Shown here: positions 42,544 through 51,333 of the stretch, in pieces
How the letters are laid out: every line of letters starts with the position of its first letter
How positions within the stretch are numbered: position 1 is the first letter of the stretch
DNA from: Nonomuraea harbinensis
Lineage (GTDB): Bacteria > Actinomycetota > Actinomycetes > Streptosporangiales > Streptosporangiaceae
Length of the DNA stretch: 56,564 bases
NCBI RefSeq assembly: GCF_019396385.1
Contig: NZ_JAHKRN010000056.1
Span: 1-56,564 of the forward strand
Reading direction: 5' to 3'
Notes under the pieces: generated by a model
Database searches by the model: none
The model's input: the letters and a program-made list of their open reading frames with translations, nothing else
What the model was told of the DNA's origin: nothing
Position numbers and translations under genes: made by a program

Positions 42544-43770
42544 GTGAAAGTCACCATGCCCGGCATCACGGTCGCCGACCACGTGTTCACCGTCCCTCTC
42601 GACCACGCCGACCCCGGCGGCCTGACCATCCAGGTGTTCGCCCGGGAGATCCGCGACCCGGCCGTCACCGGCGACCTGCCGTGGGCGCTGTTCCTCCAGG
42701 GCGGCCCCGGCGGCAGCTCGCCCAGGCCCACCGGCCCCGGCCACTGGCGGCCGCTGCTGCGCACCCACCGCGTGCTCCTGCTCGACCAGCGCGGCACCGG
42801 CCGCAGCACCCCGGTCTCGCCCGTCGGCACGGACGAGGAACTGGCGGCTTACCTGCGGCACTTCCGCGCCGACGCGATCGTGGACGACTGCGAGCACATC
42901 AGGAAGGCGCTCGGCGTCGAGAAGTGGGAGACGTGGGGGCAGAGCTACGGCGGCTTCATCACCCTCACCTACCTGTCCAGGGCGCCGGAGGGGCTCAGGG
43001 CGTGCCACGTCACCGGCGGGCTGCCCGGCCTCGACGCCACCGCCGACGACGTCTACGCCCGCACCTACGAGCGGGTCCGGGCCAAGGTCCGCCGCCACCA
43101 CCTCCGCTACCCCGGGGACGAGGCCGCGGCCTGGCGCATCGCCGAGCACCTGGCCGACGAGCAGGTGCTGCTGCCCGACGGCGACCGGCTGACCGTGGAA
43201 CGCTTCCGTACCCTCGGCCTGAAGCTCGGCATGGGCGACGGCTCGGAGCGCCTCCACTGGCAGCTCGCGGAGGCCTGGGACGGCGACCGGCTCGCCGACC
43301 CGTTCCTGTACGAGGTCATGACGGAGACCGGGTTCGTCGGCAACCCGCTCTACGCCGTGCTGCAGGAGATCATCTACGCCCAGGGCGCCGCCACCCGCTG
43401 GGCGGCCGAGCGGTTGTTCCCCGCCGACTTCGGCACGTTCGGCATGTTCACCGGCGAGATGGTCTATCCCTGGATGTTCGACGCGATCCGGTCCCTGCGG
43501 CCGTTCAAGGGCGCCGCCGAGCTGCTCGCCGCCGCCGACGACTGGCCGCCGCTCTACGACCTGGACCGGCTGGCCGCCAACGAGGTGCCGGTCGCCGCCG
43601 TCGTCTACCACGACGACATGTTCGTGGACGCCGGGCTGTCGCTGGAGACCGCCGGGAGGGTCGGCAACCTGCGCGTGTGGGTGACCAACGAGTTCGAGCA
43701 CGACGGGTTCCGCGTCGCCGCGGATCAGATCGTGCCCCGGCTCATGCGGATGCTGATCGACCCCCGTTAG
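42544..43770 (+). CDS. Proline-iminopeptidase-like alpha/beta hydrolase (S33)
   Basis: A 408-residue cytoplasmic hydrolase. The oxyanion motif LQGGPGGSSPRP is at 51-61, DQRGTGRST at 81-89, and the nucleophile is Ser134 in GQSYGGF. The acid and His are probably in YHDDMFVD and FEHDGF near the end. This is the layout of larger (about 410-430 residue) proline iminopeptidases, which remove N-terminal Pro or act on related amides. The GTG start is 35 bp from the divergent M20 gene. Its 3' end overlaps the histidine kinase gene tail-to-tail by 29 bp. Confidence 0.86.
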   Translation: MKVTMPGITVADHVFTVPLDHADPGGLTIQVFAREIRDPAVTGDLPWALFLQGGPGGSSPRPTGPGHWRPLLRTHRVLLLDQRGTGRSTPVSPVGTDEELAAYLRHFRADAIVDDCEHIRKALGVEKWETWGQSYGGFITLTYLSRAPEGLRACHVTGGLPGLDATADDVYARTYERVRAKVRRHHLRYPGDEAAAWRIAEHLADEQVLLPDGDRLTVERFRTLGLKLGMGDGSERLHWQLAEAWDGDRLADPFLYEVMTETGFVGNPLYAVLQEIIYAQGAATRWAAERLFPADFGTFGMFTGEMVYPWMFDAIRSLRPFKGAAELLAAADDWPPLYDLDRLAANEVPVAAVVYHDDMFVDAGLSLETAGRVGNLRVWVTNEFEHDGFRVAADQIVPRLMRMLIDPR

Positions 43771-45184
43771 CCTCACGCAGCGGCAGCCGCACCTCGAACC
43801 AGGTCTCGCCCGGCACCGAACGCACCTTGATCTCGCCGCCGTGCCGCCCCGCCACGATCCGGTACGAGATGTCGAGCCCCAGCCCGGTGCCCTGGCCGAC
43901 GGACTTGGTGGTGAAGAACGGCTCGAAGATCCGATCCTTGATCTCCTCCGGCACGCCGTGGCCGGTGTCGCCGATCTCCACGATCGCCTCGTCCTCGTCG
44001 TACGCGGTGCGGATGGTCAGCGTGCCTTCGTCGTCCATGGCGTCGAGGGCGTTGTGGATCAGGTTGGTCCACACCTGGTTGAGCTCGCCGCCGTAGCAGG
44101 GCACCGGCGGCAGCGTCCGGTCGTAGTCGGTGACCACGGTGATGCCCGGCGGCAGCTTGCCGCGGAAGATCGCGATCGTGCTGTCGAGCAGGCCGTGCAG
44201 GTCGAGCACCTGGAACGGGGCCCGGTCCATCTGGGAGTACTCCTTGGCCGAGCGGATCAGCGTGGTGATCCGCTCGGTGGCCTCGGTGACCTCGTTGAGC
44301 ATCTGCGAGATCTCCACCGCCTCCGACAGCCAGCGCAGTGCCGCCGGCGCGTGCTCCGCGCCGGCCTCGCGCCGCACCTTGTCGAGGTGTTCGGTGCCGA
44401 ACCCGGCGTTGACCAGGGCGGGAGCCAGGTCCCACGCGTCCTCGACGCCGAGCTCGTCCAGCGCGTCGCCCAGCTCGTCCTCGGCGTCGGAGATCTCCAG
44501 CGGGCTGCGGGAGGGCAGCTTGCCGACCGCCTCCATGCACGCCTCCTGCATCTCGATGAGCGCGCGCAGCCGCTCGGGCGGGATGCCGTTCTCGGCGAGC
44601 TGGGCCAGCTCCACCCGCGACGACCTGACGAGTGAGCGCAGCTCGCTGACCGCGCGGACCGCGGCCGCCGCCGGATTGTTGAGCTCGTGGGTGAGCCCGG
44701 CCGTGATGGTGCCGAGCGCGGTGAGCCGCTGCCGCCTGTCGATCATCTCCCGCTGCATGCGCCCGCCGGACTGCAGCCCGTCGAGCAGGTGCATCGCCAT
44801 CGGGAACCATTCGGTCACGATGTAGGCGAACTTCTTGGCCGGGAGCACGAACAGCCGCGACGGCGCGGTGGCCCGCAGCGTGTGCTGGTAGGTCTGCGGC
44901 GCCCGGTCGCCCAGGTAGGCGGAGGTGGCGCCGCCGTAGACGCCGGGCTGCGAGGTGCGGGGCATGGCGACGGTGCCGGCGCTGACGGTCTCGGAGATCA
45001 TCTGCACCTCGCCCTCCATCAGCACCACGAAGCAGTCGGCCGGCTCGCCCTGGCACACGACGTCCTCGTCCTGTTCGGCGGTCGTCATCCGGCCGCTGGT
45101 GGCGAGCTTGGTGAGCTGCTCGTCGGTCAGCCGCTCGAACAGGAAGAGCTTGCGCAGTTCGTCGATGTCGACTGTGTCTGTCAC
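43742..45184 (-). CDS. Sensor histidine kinase with cyclic-nucleotide-binding domain
   Basis: A 480-residue soluble kinase. Residues about 10-125 form a cNMP-binding-type beta-roll (LFLFERLTDEQLTKLA, CFVVLMEGEVQ). A DHp helix carries the phospho-acceptor His166 in LTHELNNPAAAA. The HATPase domain has NQVWTNLIHNALDAM, DTGHGVP and GQGTGLGLDISYRI. There is no transmembrane segment, so it senses an internal signal. The GTG start overlaps the stop of the response-regulator/reductase fusion (GTGA), making a coupled two-component pair. In other actinobacteria the same pair is common, but its signal is not known to me. Confidence 0.87.
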   Translation of the reverse strand: MTDTVDIDELRKLFLFERLTDEQLTKLATSGRMTTAEQDEDVVCQGEPADCFVVLMEGEVQMISETVSAGTVAMPRTSQPGVYGGATSAYLGDRAPQTYQHTLRATAPSRLFVLPAKKFAYIVTEWFPMAMHLLDGLQSGGRMQREMIDRRQRLTALGTITAGLTHELNNPAAAAVRAVSELRSLVRSSRVELAQLAENGIPPERLRALIEMQEACMEAVGKLPSRSPLEISDAEDELGDALDELGVEDAWDLAPALVNAGFGTEHLDKVRREAGAEHAPAALRWLSEAVEISQMLNEVTEATERITTLIRSAKEYSQMDRAPFQVLDLHGLLDSTIAIFRGKLPPGITVVTDYDRTLPPVPCYGGELNQVWTNLIHNALDAMDDEGTLTIRTAYDEDEAIVEIGDTGHGVPEEIKDRIFEPFFTTKSVGQGTGLGLDISYRIVAGRHGGEIKVRSVPGETWFEVRLPLREANGGRSASA

Positions 45185-46830
45185 TGCTTCTCCAAATAGC
45201 GGTGTACGAGCGCGACGGCCATCGCGCCCTCCCCGACGGCGGAGGCCACCCTCTTGATCGACTCGGCGCGCACGTCGCCGGCCGCGAGCACCCCCGGCAC
45301 GTTCGTCTCCAGGAAGTAGGGCTGGCGGCGCAGCGTCCAGTTGCGCGGCCGCTGCCCGCCCTGCACCAGGTCGGGCCCGGTGAGCACGAACCCCTTCTCG
45401 TCGCGCTCGACCGTGTCGTCCAGCCACGAGGTGTACGGCTGCGCGCCGATGAACACGAACAGCCACTGCGCGTCGACGACGCGCTCCTGGCCCCCGCTCG
45501 ACAGGGTCAGGTGCTGCAGGTGCCCGTCGCCCTTGCCGCCGGTCACCCGCGTCTCCAGGTGGACCTCGATGTTGGGGACCGCCTGGATCTGCTCGATGAG
45601 GTAGTGGGACATGGACTTCTCCAGACCGTCACCTCTCACCAACAGATGCACGGTCCTGGCGAATCCCGACAGGTAGACGGCCGCCTGCCCGGCCGAGTTG
45701 GCGGCGCCCACGATGTAGACGTCCTGACCGCGGCACGACGGCGCCTCCGTCAGCGCCGCCCCGTAGAAGACGCCCCGGCCCACGAAGTCGTCCAGGCCGG
45801 GCGCGTCGAGGCGGCGGTAGGCGACGCCGGTGGCCAGGATGACCGCGTGCGCGGCGATCTCGCCGCCGTCTTCGAAGCCGACCACCCGCGCCTGCCCGCG
45901 CGGCTCCAGGCGGGTCACCCTGCGCGTGGTCAGCAGTTCGGCGCCGAACCGCAGCGCCTGCCTGCGGGCCCGGTCGGCGAGCTGCTGCCCGGACACCCCG
46001 TCGGGGAAGCCCAGGTAGTTCTCGATGCGCGAGCTCTGGCCCGCCTGCCCGCCCGAGGCGTGCGCCTCCACCAGCACCGTGCGCAGCCCTTCGGAGGCGC
46101 CGTAGACGGCCGCGCCCAGCCCGGCCGGGCCGCCGCCTACCACGATCAGGTCGTAGAAGTCGGTGGCCGGCGTGGTCGACAGGCCGACCGTCGAGGCCAG
46201 TGTGGACTGGTCGGGCGCCTGCAGCATCGACCCGTCGGCGGTGACCACCAGCGGCAGGTGGCAGTCGTCGCCGGCCGCCGCGACGAGCTGCGCGCCCTCC
46301 GGGTCCTCGGCCAGCATCCACTGGTAGGGCACGTGGTTGCGGGCCAGGAACTCACGCACCTTGTAGGACGGCCGGGACCAGCGGTCGCCCACCACCCGCA
46401 GCTCCGCCACCTCCACCCGGTCGGTGCGCTGCCAGGCGTCGAGCTGGCCGTCGATCACCGGGTAGAACTTCTCCTCGGGCGGGTCCCACGGCTTGAGCAG
46501 GTAGTGATCCAGGTCGACCACGTTGATCGCCTGGATCGCCGCGTCGGTGTCGGCGTAGGCCGTCAGCAGCACCCGCCGGGCGTACGGGTACATGTCCATC
46601 GCCGCTTCGAGGAACTCCACCCCGTTCATCTGCGGCATGCGGTAGTCGGCGAGGATGGCGCAGACCTCGTCACCCCGCAGCCGCATCTCACGGACCGCTT
46701 CCAGCCCCTGCACGGCCGTCTCGGCGCGGACGATCCTGTAGTGCTGCCCGTAACGGCGCCGGAGGTCGCGAGCGACGGCCCTCGACACCCCCGGGTCGTC
46801 GTCGACCGTCACGATGACCGGCTTGTCCAT
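45181..46830 (-). CDS. Response-regulator/thioredoxin-reductase-like fusion
   Basis: A 549-residue fusion. Residues 1-125 are a receiver domain with acidic pocket DDD (10-12), phospho-acceptor Asp62 (ILADYRMP) and Lys113 (LLKPWD). A degenerate thioredoxin-like segment (about 135-215) follows. Residues about 222-549 are a TrxB-like FAD/NAD(P)H reductase (DLIVVGGGPAGLGAAVYGASEG, VYIVGAANSAGQAAV, GVLAAGDVR). The redox-active CxxC of TrxB is missing: YGAALTEAPSC stands at that place. So the output is a flavoenzyme gated by phosphorylation, with an unknown acceptor. The ATG at 46830 has a GGCAGGGG site; an ATG 15 nt upstream lacks one. It is the first gene of the operon with the histidine kinase. 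Confidence 0.87.
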   Translation of the reverse strand: MDKPVIVTVDDDPGVSRAVARDLRRRYGQHYRIVRAETAVQGLEAVREMRLRGDEVCAILADYRMPQMNGVEFLEAAMDMYPYARRVLLTAYADTDAAIQAINVVDLDHYLLKPWDPPEEKFYPVIDGQLDAWQRTDRVEVAELRVVGDRWSRPSYKVREFLARNHVPYQWMLAEDPEGAQLVAAAGDDCHLPLVVTADGSMLQAPDQSTLASTVGLSTTPATDFYDLIVVGGGPAGLGAAVYGASEGLRTVLVEAHASGGQAGQSSRIENYLGFPDGVSGQQLADRARRQALRFGAELLTTRRVTRLEPRGQARVVGFEDGGEIAAHAVILATGVAYRRLDAPGLDDFVGRGVFYGAALTEAPSCRGQDVYIVGAANSAGQAAVYLSGFARTVHLLVRGDGLEKSMSHYLIEQIQAVPNIEVHLETRVTGGKGDGHLQHLTLSSGGQERVVDAQWLFVFIGAQPYTSWLDDTVERDEKGFVLTGPDLVQGGQRPRNWTLRRQPYFLETNVPGVLAAGDVRAESIKRVASAVGEGAMAVALVHRYLEKQ

Positions 46831-46887
46831 GCCCCTGCCTTCCATTTGTCCCCTATGTGCAGGATGCCTTCTTTCCCGCCCGTCGGG

Positions 46888-47649
46888 TCAAGCGATGACG
46901 CGGCTTTCGCCGCCGTCCACCAGCAGCGAGATCCCGTTGACGAACGAGGCGCGCTCGCTGGCGAGGAAGGCCACCACGTCGCCGACCTCCTCGGCCCGGC
47001 CGACGCGCCCCAGCGGCACGTTCGCCCCCCGCTCCGCCAGCCCTTCCACGCCGCCGGACAGGTCACGCAGCCGGTCGGTGTCGATGGGCCCCGGCATCAC
47101 GTTGTTGACCAGCACGCCGTCGCCGCCCACCTCGCGGGCGAGAGTGCGTACCATGCCGGCCACGGCCGAGCGGGTGGCGTTCGACAGGGCCAGCCCGTCG
47201 ATGGCCTCCCTGGCCGACCTGCTGGTCACGGTGACGATCCGGCCCCAGCCGCGGGCGCGCATCTCCGGCAGCGCGGCCCGCATCAGCCGTACGGTGCCGA
47301 GCAGGTTGCGCTGCACCGCCACGTCCCATTCGGCCGCGGTCACGTCCACGAACCGGCCCGGGGGCGGCCCGCCCGCGTTGGCGACCAGGATGTCGATCGG
47401 CCCGAGGACGTCGCGCGTCTCGCGTACCAGCCGCTCGGCCGACTGCGGGTCCTCCACGTCGGCGAGCACGGCGTGCACCACCTTGCCGTACTCCTGGAGC
47501 TCCACCACCGCGTCGGCGAGGCGTTCCGGGTTGCGCGCGGCGACGCACACGTCACAGCCCTCCCGCGCGAGGCTCTTGGCGGCGGCGAGCCCGATGCCCG
47601 CGCTGCCGCCCGTGACGAGTGCGACCTTGCCTGAGATACCGAGATCCAT
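46888..47649 (-). CDS. SDR-family protein with atypical active site
   Basis: A 253-residue SDR. The cofactor loop TGGSAGIG is at 14-21 and NAGG at 90-93. Where classical SDRs have Tyr-x3-Lys, this protein has LSNATRSAVAG, so the catalytic Tyr and Lys are replaced by Ser and Arg. This LSNxxR form is a known divergent branch of FabG-like SDRs with no settled chemistry. It lies 27 bp downstream of the ECF41-type sigma factor gene on the same strand and is probably co-transcribed with it. Confidence 0.8.
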   Translation of the reverse strand: MDLGISGKVALVTGGSAGIGLAAAKSLAREGCDVCVAARNPERLADAVVELQEYGKVVHAVLADVEDPQSAERLVRETRDVLGPIDILVANAGGPPPGRFVDVTAAEWDVAVQRNLLGTVRLMRAALPEMRARGWGRIVTVTSRSAREAIDGLALSNATRSAVAGMVRTLAREVGGDGVLVNNVMPGPIDTDRLRDLSGGVEGLAERGANVPLGRVGRAEEVGDVVAFLASERASFVNGISLLVDGGESRVIA

Positions 47650-47676
47650 GACTGGACTATAGAGCCGGACGGACTC

Positions 47677-48537
47677 TCACATCGGCGGGCGCACGCGGGT
47701 GAGTTTGTCCGGATTGAGCACTCCGTACATCGTGCGGACCCGGCCGTCGCGCATGTCCACCGCGAGCAGCTGCATGTGGTCGCCCAGCAGGCTCCAGAGC
47801 ACGGGCTGGCCGTTGGCCGAGCCGATCGCGGCCCTGCCGTACGGGTAGCGCGTCCACAGCCCGGCCAGGAAGCGCACCACCTTGTCGCGGCCGACCACCG
47901 GGCGCAGCGCGGAGCGGACCTTGCCGCCGCCGTCGCCGTAGAACACCACGTCGTCGTGGAGCAGCTCCGCGAGCGCTTCCAGCTCGCCTTCCGCGGCCGC
48001 CGCGATGAACCGGTTGAACAGCTCGGCGTGCTCCTCCGGCGACGGCCGGAACCGGTCGCGCCCCTCGGCCAGCCGGCGGGTGGCGCGGTGGTGCAGCTGG
48101 CGCGCGTTCGCGACGGACACGCCGATGATCTCGCGGATCTGGTCGTACGGCAGCTCGAACGCCTCCCGCAGCACGAACACGGCGCGCTCGGGCGGCGACA
48201 GGCGCTCCATCATGTGCAGGGTCGCGAACGACACCGTGTCGCGCAGCTCGGCCGTGTCCATCGGCCCGGCGTCGCCGTCCGCGACCGGCTCGGGCAGCCA
48301 CGGGCCGGTGTAGGCCTCCCGCTTCACCCGGGCCGAGCGCAACTGGTCGAGCGCCAGCCGCGACACCACGGTGATCAGGAACGCCCGGGGCTCACGCACG
48401 TCCTCCCGGTCCGTCGCCGACCAGCGCAACCACGCGTCCTGGACCACGTCCTCGGCGTCCCACATGCTGCCCAGCAGGCGGTAGGCCAGCCCGATCAGCA
48501 TGGGACGGTAGGCCTCGAAGTCGTCCACCCTGGTCAT
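47677..48537 (-). CDS. ECF41-type (SigJ-like) RNA polymerase sigma factor
   Basis: A 286-residue ECF sigma factor. Region 2 (about 5-75: YRPMLIGLAYRLLGSMWDAEDVVQDAWLRW) and region 4 (about 110-165: LSPPERAVFVLREAFELPYDQIREIIGVS) are followed by a SnoaL-like C-terminal domain with WLPEP-, DGGGK- and NPDKL-type signatures. These are marks of ECF41 factors, which carry their own regulatory domain instead of an anti-sigma factor. ECF41 genes normally sit next to a carboxymuconolactone decarboxylase, oxidoreductase or epimerase; the downstream SDR fits that place. The ATG at 48537 matches the family start. I found no TGTCACA-type ECF41 promoter upstream. Confidence 0.87.
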   Translation of the reverse strand: MTRVDDFEAYRPMLIGLAYRLLGSMWDAEDVVQDAWLRWSATDREDVREPRAFLITVVSRLALDQLRSARVKREAYTGPWLPEPVADGDAGPMDTAELRDTVSFATLHMMERLSPPERAVFVLREAFELPYDQIREIIGVSVANARQLHHRATRRLAEGRDRFRPSPEEHAELFNRFIAAAAEGELEALAELLHDDVVFYGDGGGKVRSALRPVVGRDKVVRFLAGLWTRYPYGRAAIGSANGQPVLWSLLGDHMQLLAVDMRDGRVRTMYGVLNPDKLTRVRPPM

Positions 48538-48663
48538 GCCGCGCAGCGTACCCGTCAGGGACCGCCGCTCCTCCGCCGGGCGCATCCGCTTCGCCGGCGA
48601 GCGGAGCCGGATGTGGCGGGGCACCGGGTGGAAAACCCGGGGCGGGCGTGATGAGCTTGGCGG

Positions 48664-49339
48664 GTGGCACGCAATCTGATCCTGTCAGGAGGCCCGTTCC
48701 ACGACTTCGACGCGACCTCGGCGGCGCTCGCCGAGGTGCTCGCGGAGGTGGGGGTCGAGTCGGAGGTCACCGAAGACATCGCCGGACGCGCTGAGCGAGC
48801 CGCCCGAGGTCCAGCTCATCACCGTCAACGCGCTGCGCTGGCAGATGGACCTCGACCGGTTCGCCGACCTGCGCGACCGGTGGCGCTTCACGCTCCCCGC
48901 CCAGGCCCGCACCACCCTGCTCGACCACCTGGAGCAGGGCGGCGGCCTGCTGTGCATGCACGCCGCTGCCATCTGCTTCGACGACTGGCAGGGCTGGCCG
49001 CGCGTCCTGGGCGGCTGCTGGACCTGGCCCAAGTCCCACCACCCGCCGCTCGGCTGGACCGGCGTGCGCGTCCACGGCGGCCACCCGGTCGTGGAGGGCC
49101 TGCGCGACTTCGACGTCGTGGACGAGGTCTACAGCGACCTCGACCTGCTGCCCGACGTCCGGCCGCTGGCCTCGTCCAACGGCCAGCCGCTCATGTGGGC
49201 CCGCCCGGTCCGGCGCGGCCGGGTCTTCTACGACGCGCTCGGCCACGACACCCGCGCCTACGACAACGAGGTCCACCGCACACTGCTGCAACGTGCCGCG
49301 CTCTGGCTGCTGAAACGGCCGGTCACGGTCCGAGACTGA
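48664..49339 (+). pseudogene. ThuA-like protein gene with a +1 frameshift
   Basis: Two overlapping frames together give a ThuA-like (trehalose-utilisation, GATase-like) protein of about 225 residues. The first 40 residues (ARNLILSGGPFHDFDATSAA) are in one frame. From about 48786 the rest (LSEPPEVQLITVNALRW, LLCMHAAAICFDDWQGW, GRVFYDALGHDTRAY) continues in the next. Removing one G at 48784-48785 restores a smooth join (EDIADALSEPPE). It is therefore either a recent single-base frameshift or a sequencing error in a G run. ThuA proteins act in sugar metabolism. The GTG start at 48664 is divergent from the ECF41 gene. Confidence 0.8.
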
Positions 49340-49370
49340 AAACGTCACACCCGCCTGCGATCGTGGGCGG

Positions 49371-49865
49371 GTGAACCAACTCGTGGAACGCGTCGACGAA
49401 CAGGACGATGTGCTCGGCGTGGCCGACCGCGCGGAGGCCGCCAGGCGGGGCTGGCTGCACCGCGTCGCCACCTCGATCTGCCGTGACGAGGAGGGCCGGA
49501 TCCTCGTCTTCCGCCGCTCCGACCGCGCCGCCCGCTTCCCCGGCTACTACGACGTGACGGTGGGCGGGGCCGTCACCCCAGGGGAGTCCTACGAGCAGGC
49601 GGCGGCCCGCGGGCTGGCCGAGCAGCTGGGCGCGCGGGTGCCGGTGCGGCCCGTGGTCAGGTTCCTGTGCCGGGGCGTGTCCGGCTCCTACTGGCTGGGG
49701 GTGCACGAGGCCGTCCTGGCGGGGGAGCCGCGGCCCGACCCCGAGCGGGTGCCGTGGCACGGGTGGATGAGCGAGGACGAGCTGCGGCTGGCCGTCTGGC
49801 GCTGGCCGTTCACCCCCGACGGCCAGGACGCCTTCACCCGCTATCTCGCCCTGGCCCGCCGCTGA
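49371..49865 (+). CDS. Nudix-domain protein with degenerate Nudix box
   Basis: A 164-residue Nudix-fold protein resembling the IPP-isomerase/YfcD type (GWLHRVATSICRDEEGRILVFRRS). The box starts at Gly66 with Glu72 conserved, but the RE-U-xEE-xGU part reads RGLAEQLGA: the first Glu is Gly81 and the last is Gln85. Two of the three usual metal-binding acids are therefore lost, and hydrolase activity is doubtful. The start follows the ThuA-like gene by 31 bp and may be co-transcribed with it. The C-terminal part (WHGWMSEDELRLAVWRWPFTPDG) is normal for the family. Confidence 0.8.
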   Translation: MNQLVERVDEQDDVLGVADRAEAARRGWLHRVATSICRDEEGRILVFRRSDRAARFPGYYDVTVGGAVTPGESYEQAAARGLAEQLGARVPVRPVVRFLCRGVSGSYWLGVHEAVLAGEPRPDPERVPWHGWMSEDELRLAVWRWPFTPDGQDAFTRYLALARR

Positions 49866-49970
49866 CTCCTTCAGGAAGCCCGCGAGGGCCGCCTCGCCGG
49901 TGTCCACGCGGCTCTCCGCGAATCCGTCGAACATCCGGCCCGCTCTACCCGGCGGCGGGCCCGGGATGCG

Positions 49971-50450
49971 TCAGGGGCAGCCCTGTCCGCCCGGCACGTG
50001 GCCGGACGCGTCCTCCAGCCGGGTCAGCACGATGCGCTGGAGCGCGTCGACGAACCGCTCACGCTCGCCGGGTTCGAGGTCGGAGAGCAGGTCGTCCTCG
50101 ACCGCCCTGATCTCGGCGGAGGCGGCCTCGCAGGCCTCGCGGCCGGCGTCGGTCGGGTCGACCAGCCGCGCCCGCCGGTCGCGCGGGTCGGGGCGGCGGC
50201 GCACCAGGGCCGACGACTCCAGCTCGTCCAGGATGGCCACCAGCTTCGTCTTGTCCACCGGCACGGCGGCGGCCAGCGCGAGCTGGGTGCGCGCCGGGCC
50301 GCTCACGACCTCGACCAGGACCGTGTAGCCCCACAGGCTCATGCCGTGGCGGGCGGCGATCCGCTCCTCGATCCCGTGCAGGCCGATCTTGAGCCGGGCG
50401 GCCAGCCAGTGCAGGTCTCGCCGGAGCGGGCTGCCCATCTGACCACACAT
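49971..50450 (-). CDS. MarR-family regulator
   Basis: A 159-residue MarR regulator (or 155 from the second Met, at 50438). The winged helix is GMSLWGYTVLVEVVSGPARTQLALAAAVPVDKTKLVAILDELESSALVRRRPDPRDRRARLV. It diverges from an SDR gene across a 100-bp gap with a perfect 13-bp palindrome about 20 bp upstream of its start. Repression of the SDR gene and itself is the natural reading. Neither candidate start has a good ribosome site. Confidence 0.83.
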   Translation of the reverse strand: MCGQMGSPLRRDLHWLAARLKIGLHGIEERIAARHGMSLWGYTVLVEVVSGPARTQLALAAAVPVDKTKLVAILDELESSALVRRRPDPRDRRARLVDPTDAGREACEAASAEIRAVEDDLLSDLEPGERERFVDALQRIVLTRLEDASGHVPGGQGCP

Positions 50451-50469
50451 ACCGCAAAGCGTATCAGCG

Positions 50470-50482
50470 GCAAATAATTTGC
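50470..50482. promoter_or_regulatory. MarR operator palindrome
   Basis: GCAAAT-A-ATTTGC is a perfect 13-bp palindrome in the divergent marR/SDR promoter. The base composition is strikingly AT-rich for this genome. Confidence 0.65.
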
Positions 50483-50550
50483 ATTTAAGACGATTTATGA
50501 TTGCATCTATCTCGTACGCCAACGAATCGGTCCGAACGAGAGGAGCAGGC

Positions 50551-51333
50551 ATGGACACCGGCCTGCGAGAGCGCGTCGTCCTGGTGACCGGAGGGTCGTC
50601 CGGCATCGGCGCCGCCACCGCCGTGGCCTTCGCCCGTGAAGGCGCGAAGGTCGCGATCACGTACCGGAAGCGGGAAGAGGCGGCCCGCGCGGTCGCGGCG
50701 GCGATCACGGAGGCGGGCGGCGAGCCGTTCGTCACCCCGATGGACCTGGAGGACCTGCCGTCGGCGCGGCGCGCCGTGGACGCCGTGCTGGCGCGCTGGG
50801 GGCGGGTGGACGTGCTCGTGGCCAACGCCGTCCGCTGGGGCGGCGACGCGCCCGACCCGACGGTCCGGTTCGAGGACGTGCCGGTCGAGGAGTGGCTCGC
50901 CATGGTCGGCGCCAACCTGGTGGGCGCCGCGGCCGCCGTGCGGGGCGTGCTGCCCGGCATGCGCGCCCGCGGCTGGGGGCGGATCGTGCTGATCTCCTCG
51001 GGGGTCGCGGAGGAGGGCCTGCCCGGTCCCGGTCCGTACGGGACCGCCAAGGCGGGGCTGCACGGGATGGCCCGCGCGCTGGCGTGGGAGGGCGGGCGCG
51101 ACGGCATCCTGGTCAACGTGGTCGCGCCCGGCTTCACGCTGACCGAGAAGGCCTCCGGATTCCCTCGGAAGATCATCGACGAGCTGGCGGCCGGCGTGCC
51201 GACGCGGCGGCTGTCGGATCCGGAGGACGTGGCCAGGCTCGTGGTCTTCCTCGGCTCGGCGGCCAACGGCAACCTGACGGGCGAGCTGGTCCGCGAGGGG
51301 TCGTCGGCCGCCCGCGCGCCTCACGTGGGCTGA
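50551..51333 (+). CDS. SDR-family oxidoreductase
   Basis: A 260-residue classical SDR. The cofactor loop TGGSSGIG is at about 14-21, the active-site residues are in ISSG and Tyr-x3-Lys (PYGTAKAG), and the VAPGFTLT loop follows. It is FabG-like with unknown substrate. An AGGAG site precedes the ATG. The divergent MarR and its palindrome indicate inducible expression, for example by an aromatic or aldehyde. The 3' end overlaps the merR gene tail-to-tail by 13 bp. Confidence 0.85.
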   Translation: MDTGLRERVVLVTGGSSGIGAATAVAFAREGAKVAITYRKREEAARAVAAAITEAGGEPFVTPMDLEDLPSARRAVDAVLARWGRVDVLVANAVRWGGDAPDPTVRFEDVPVEEWLAMVGANLVGAAAAVRGVLPGMRARGWGRIVLISSGVAEEGLPGPGPYGTAKAGLHGMARALAWEGGRDGILVNVVAPGFTLTEKASGFPRKIIDELAAGVPTRRLSDPEDVARLVVFLGSAANGNLTGELVREGSSAARAPHVG

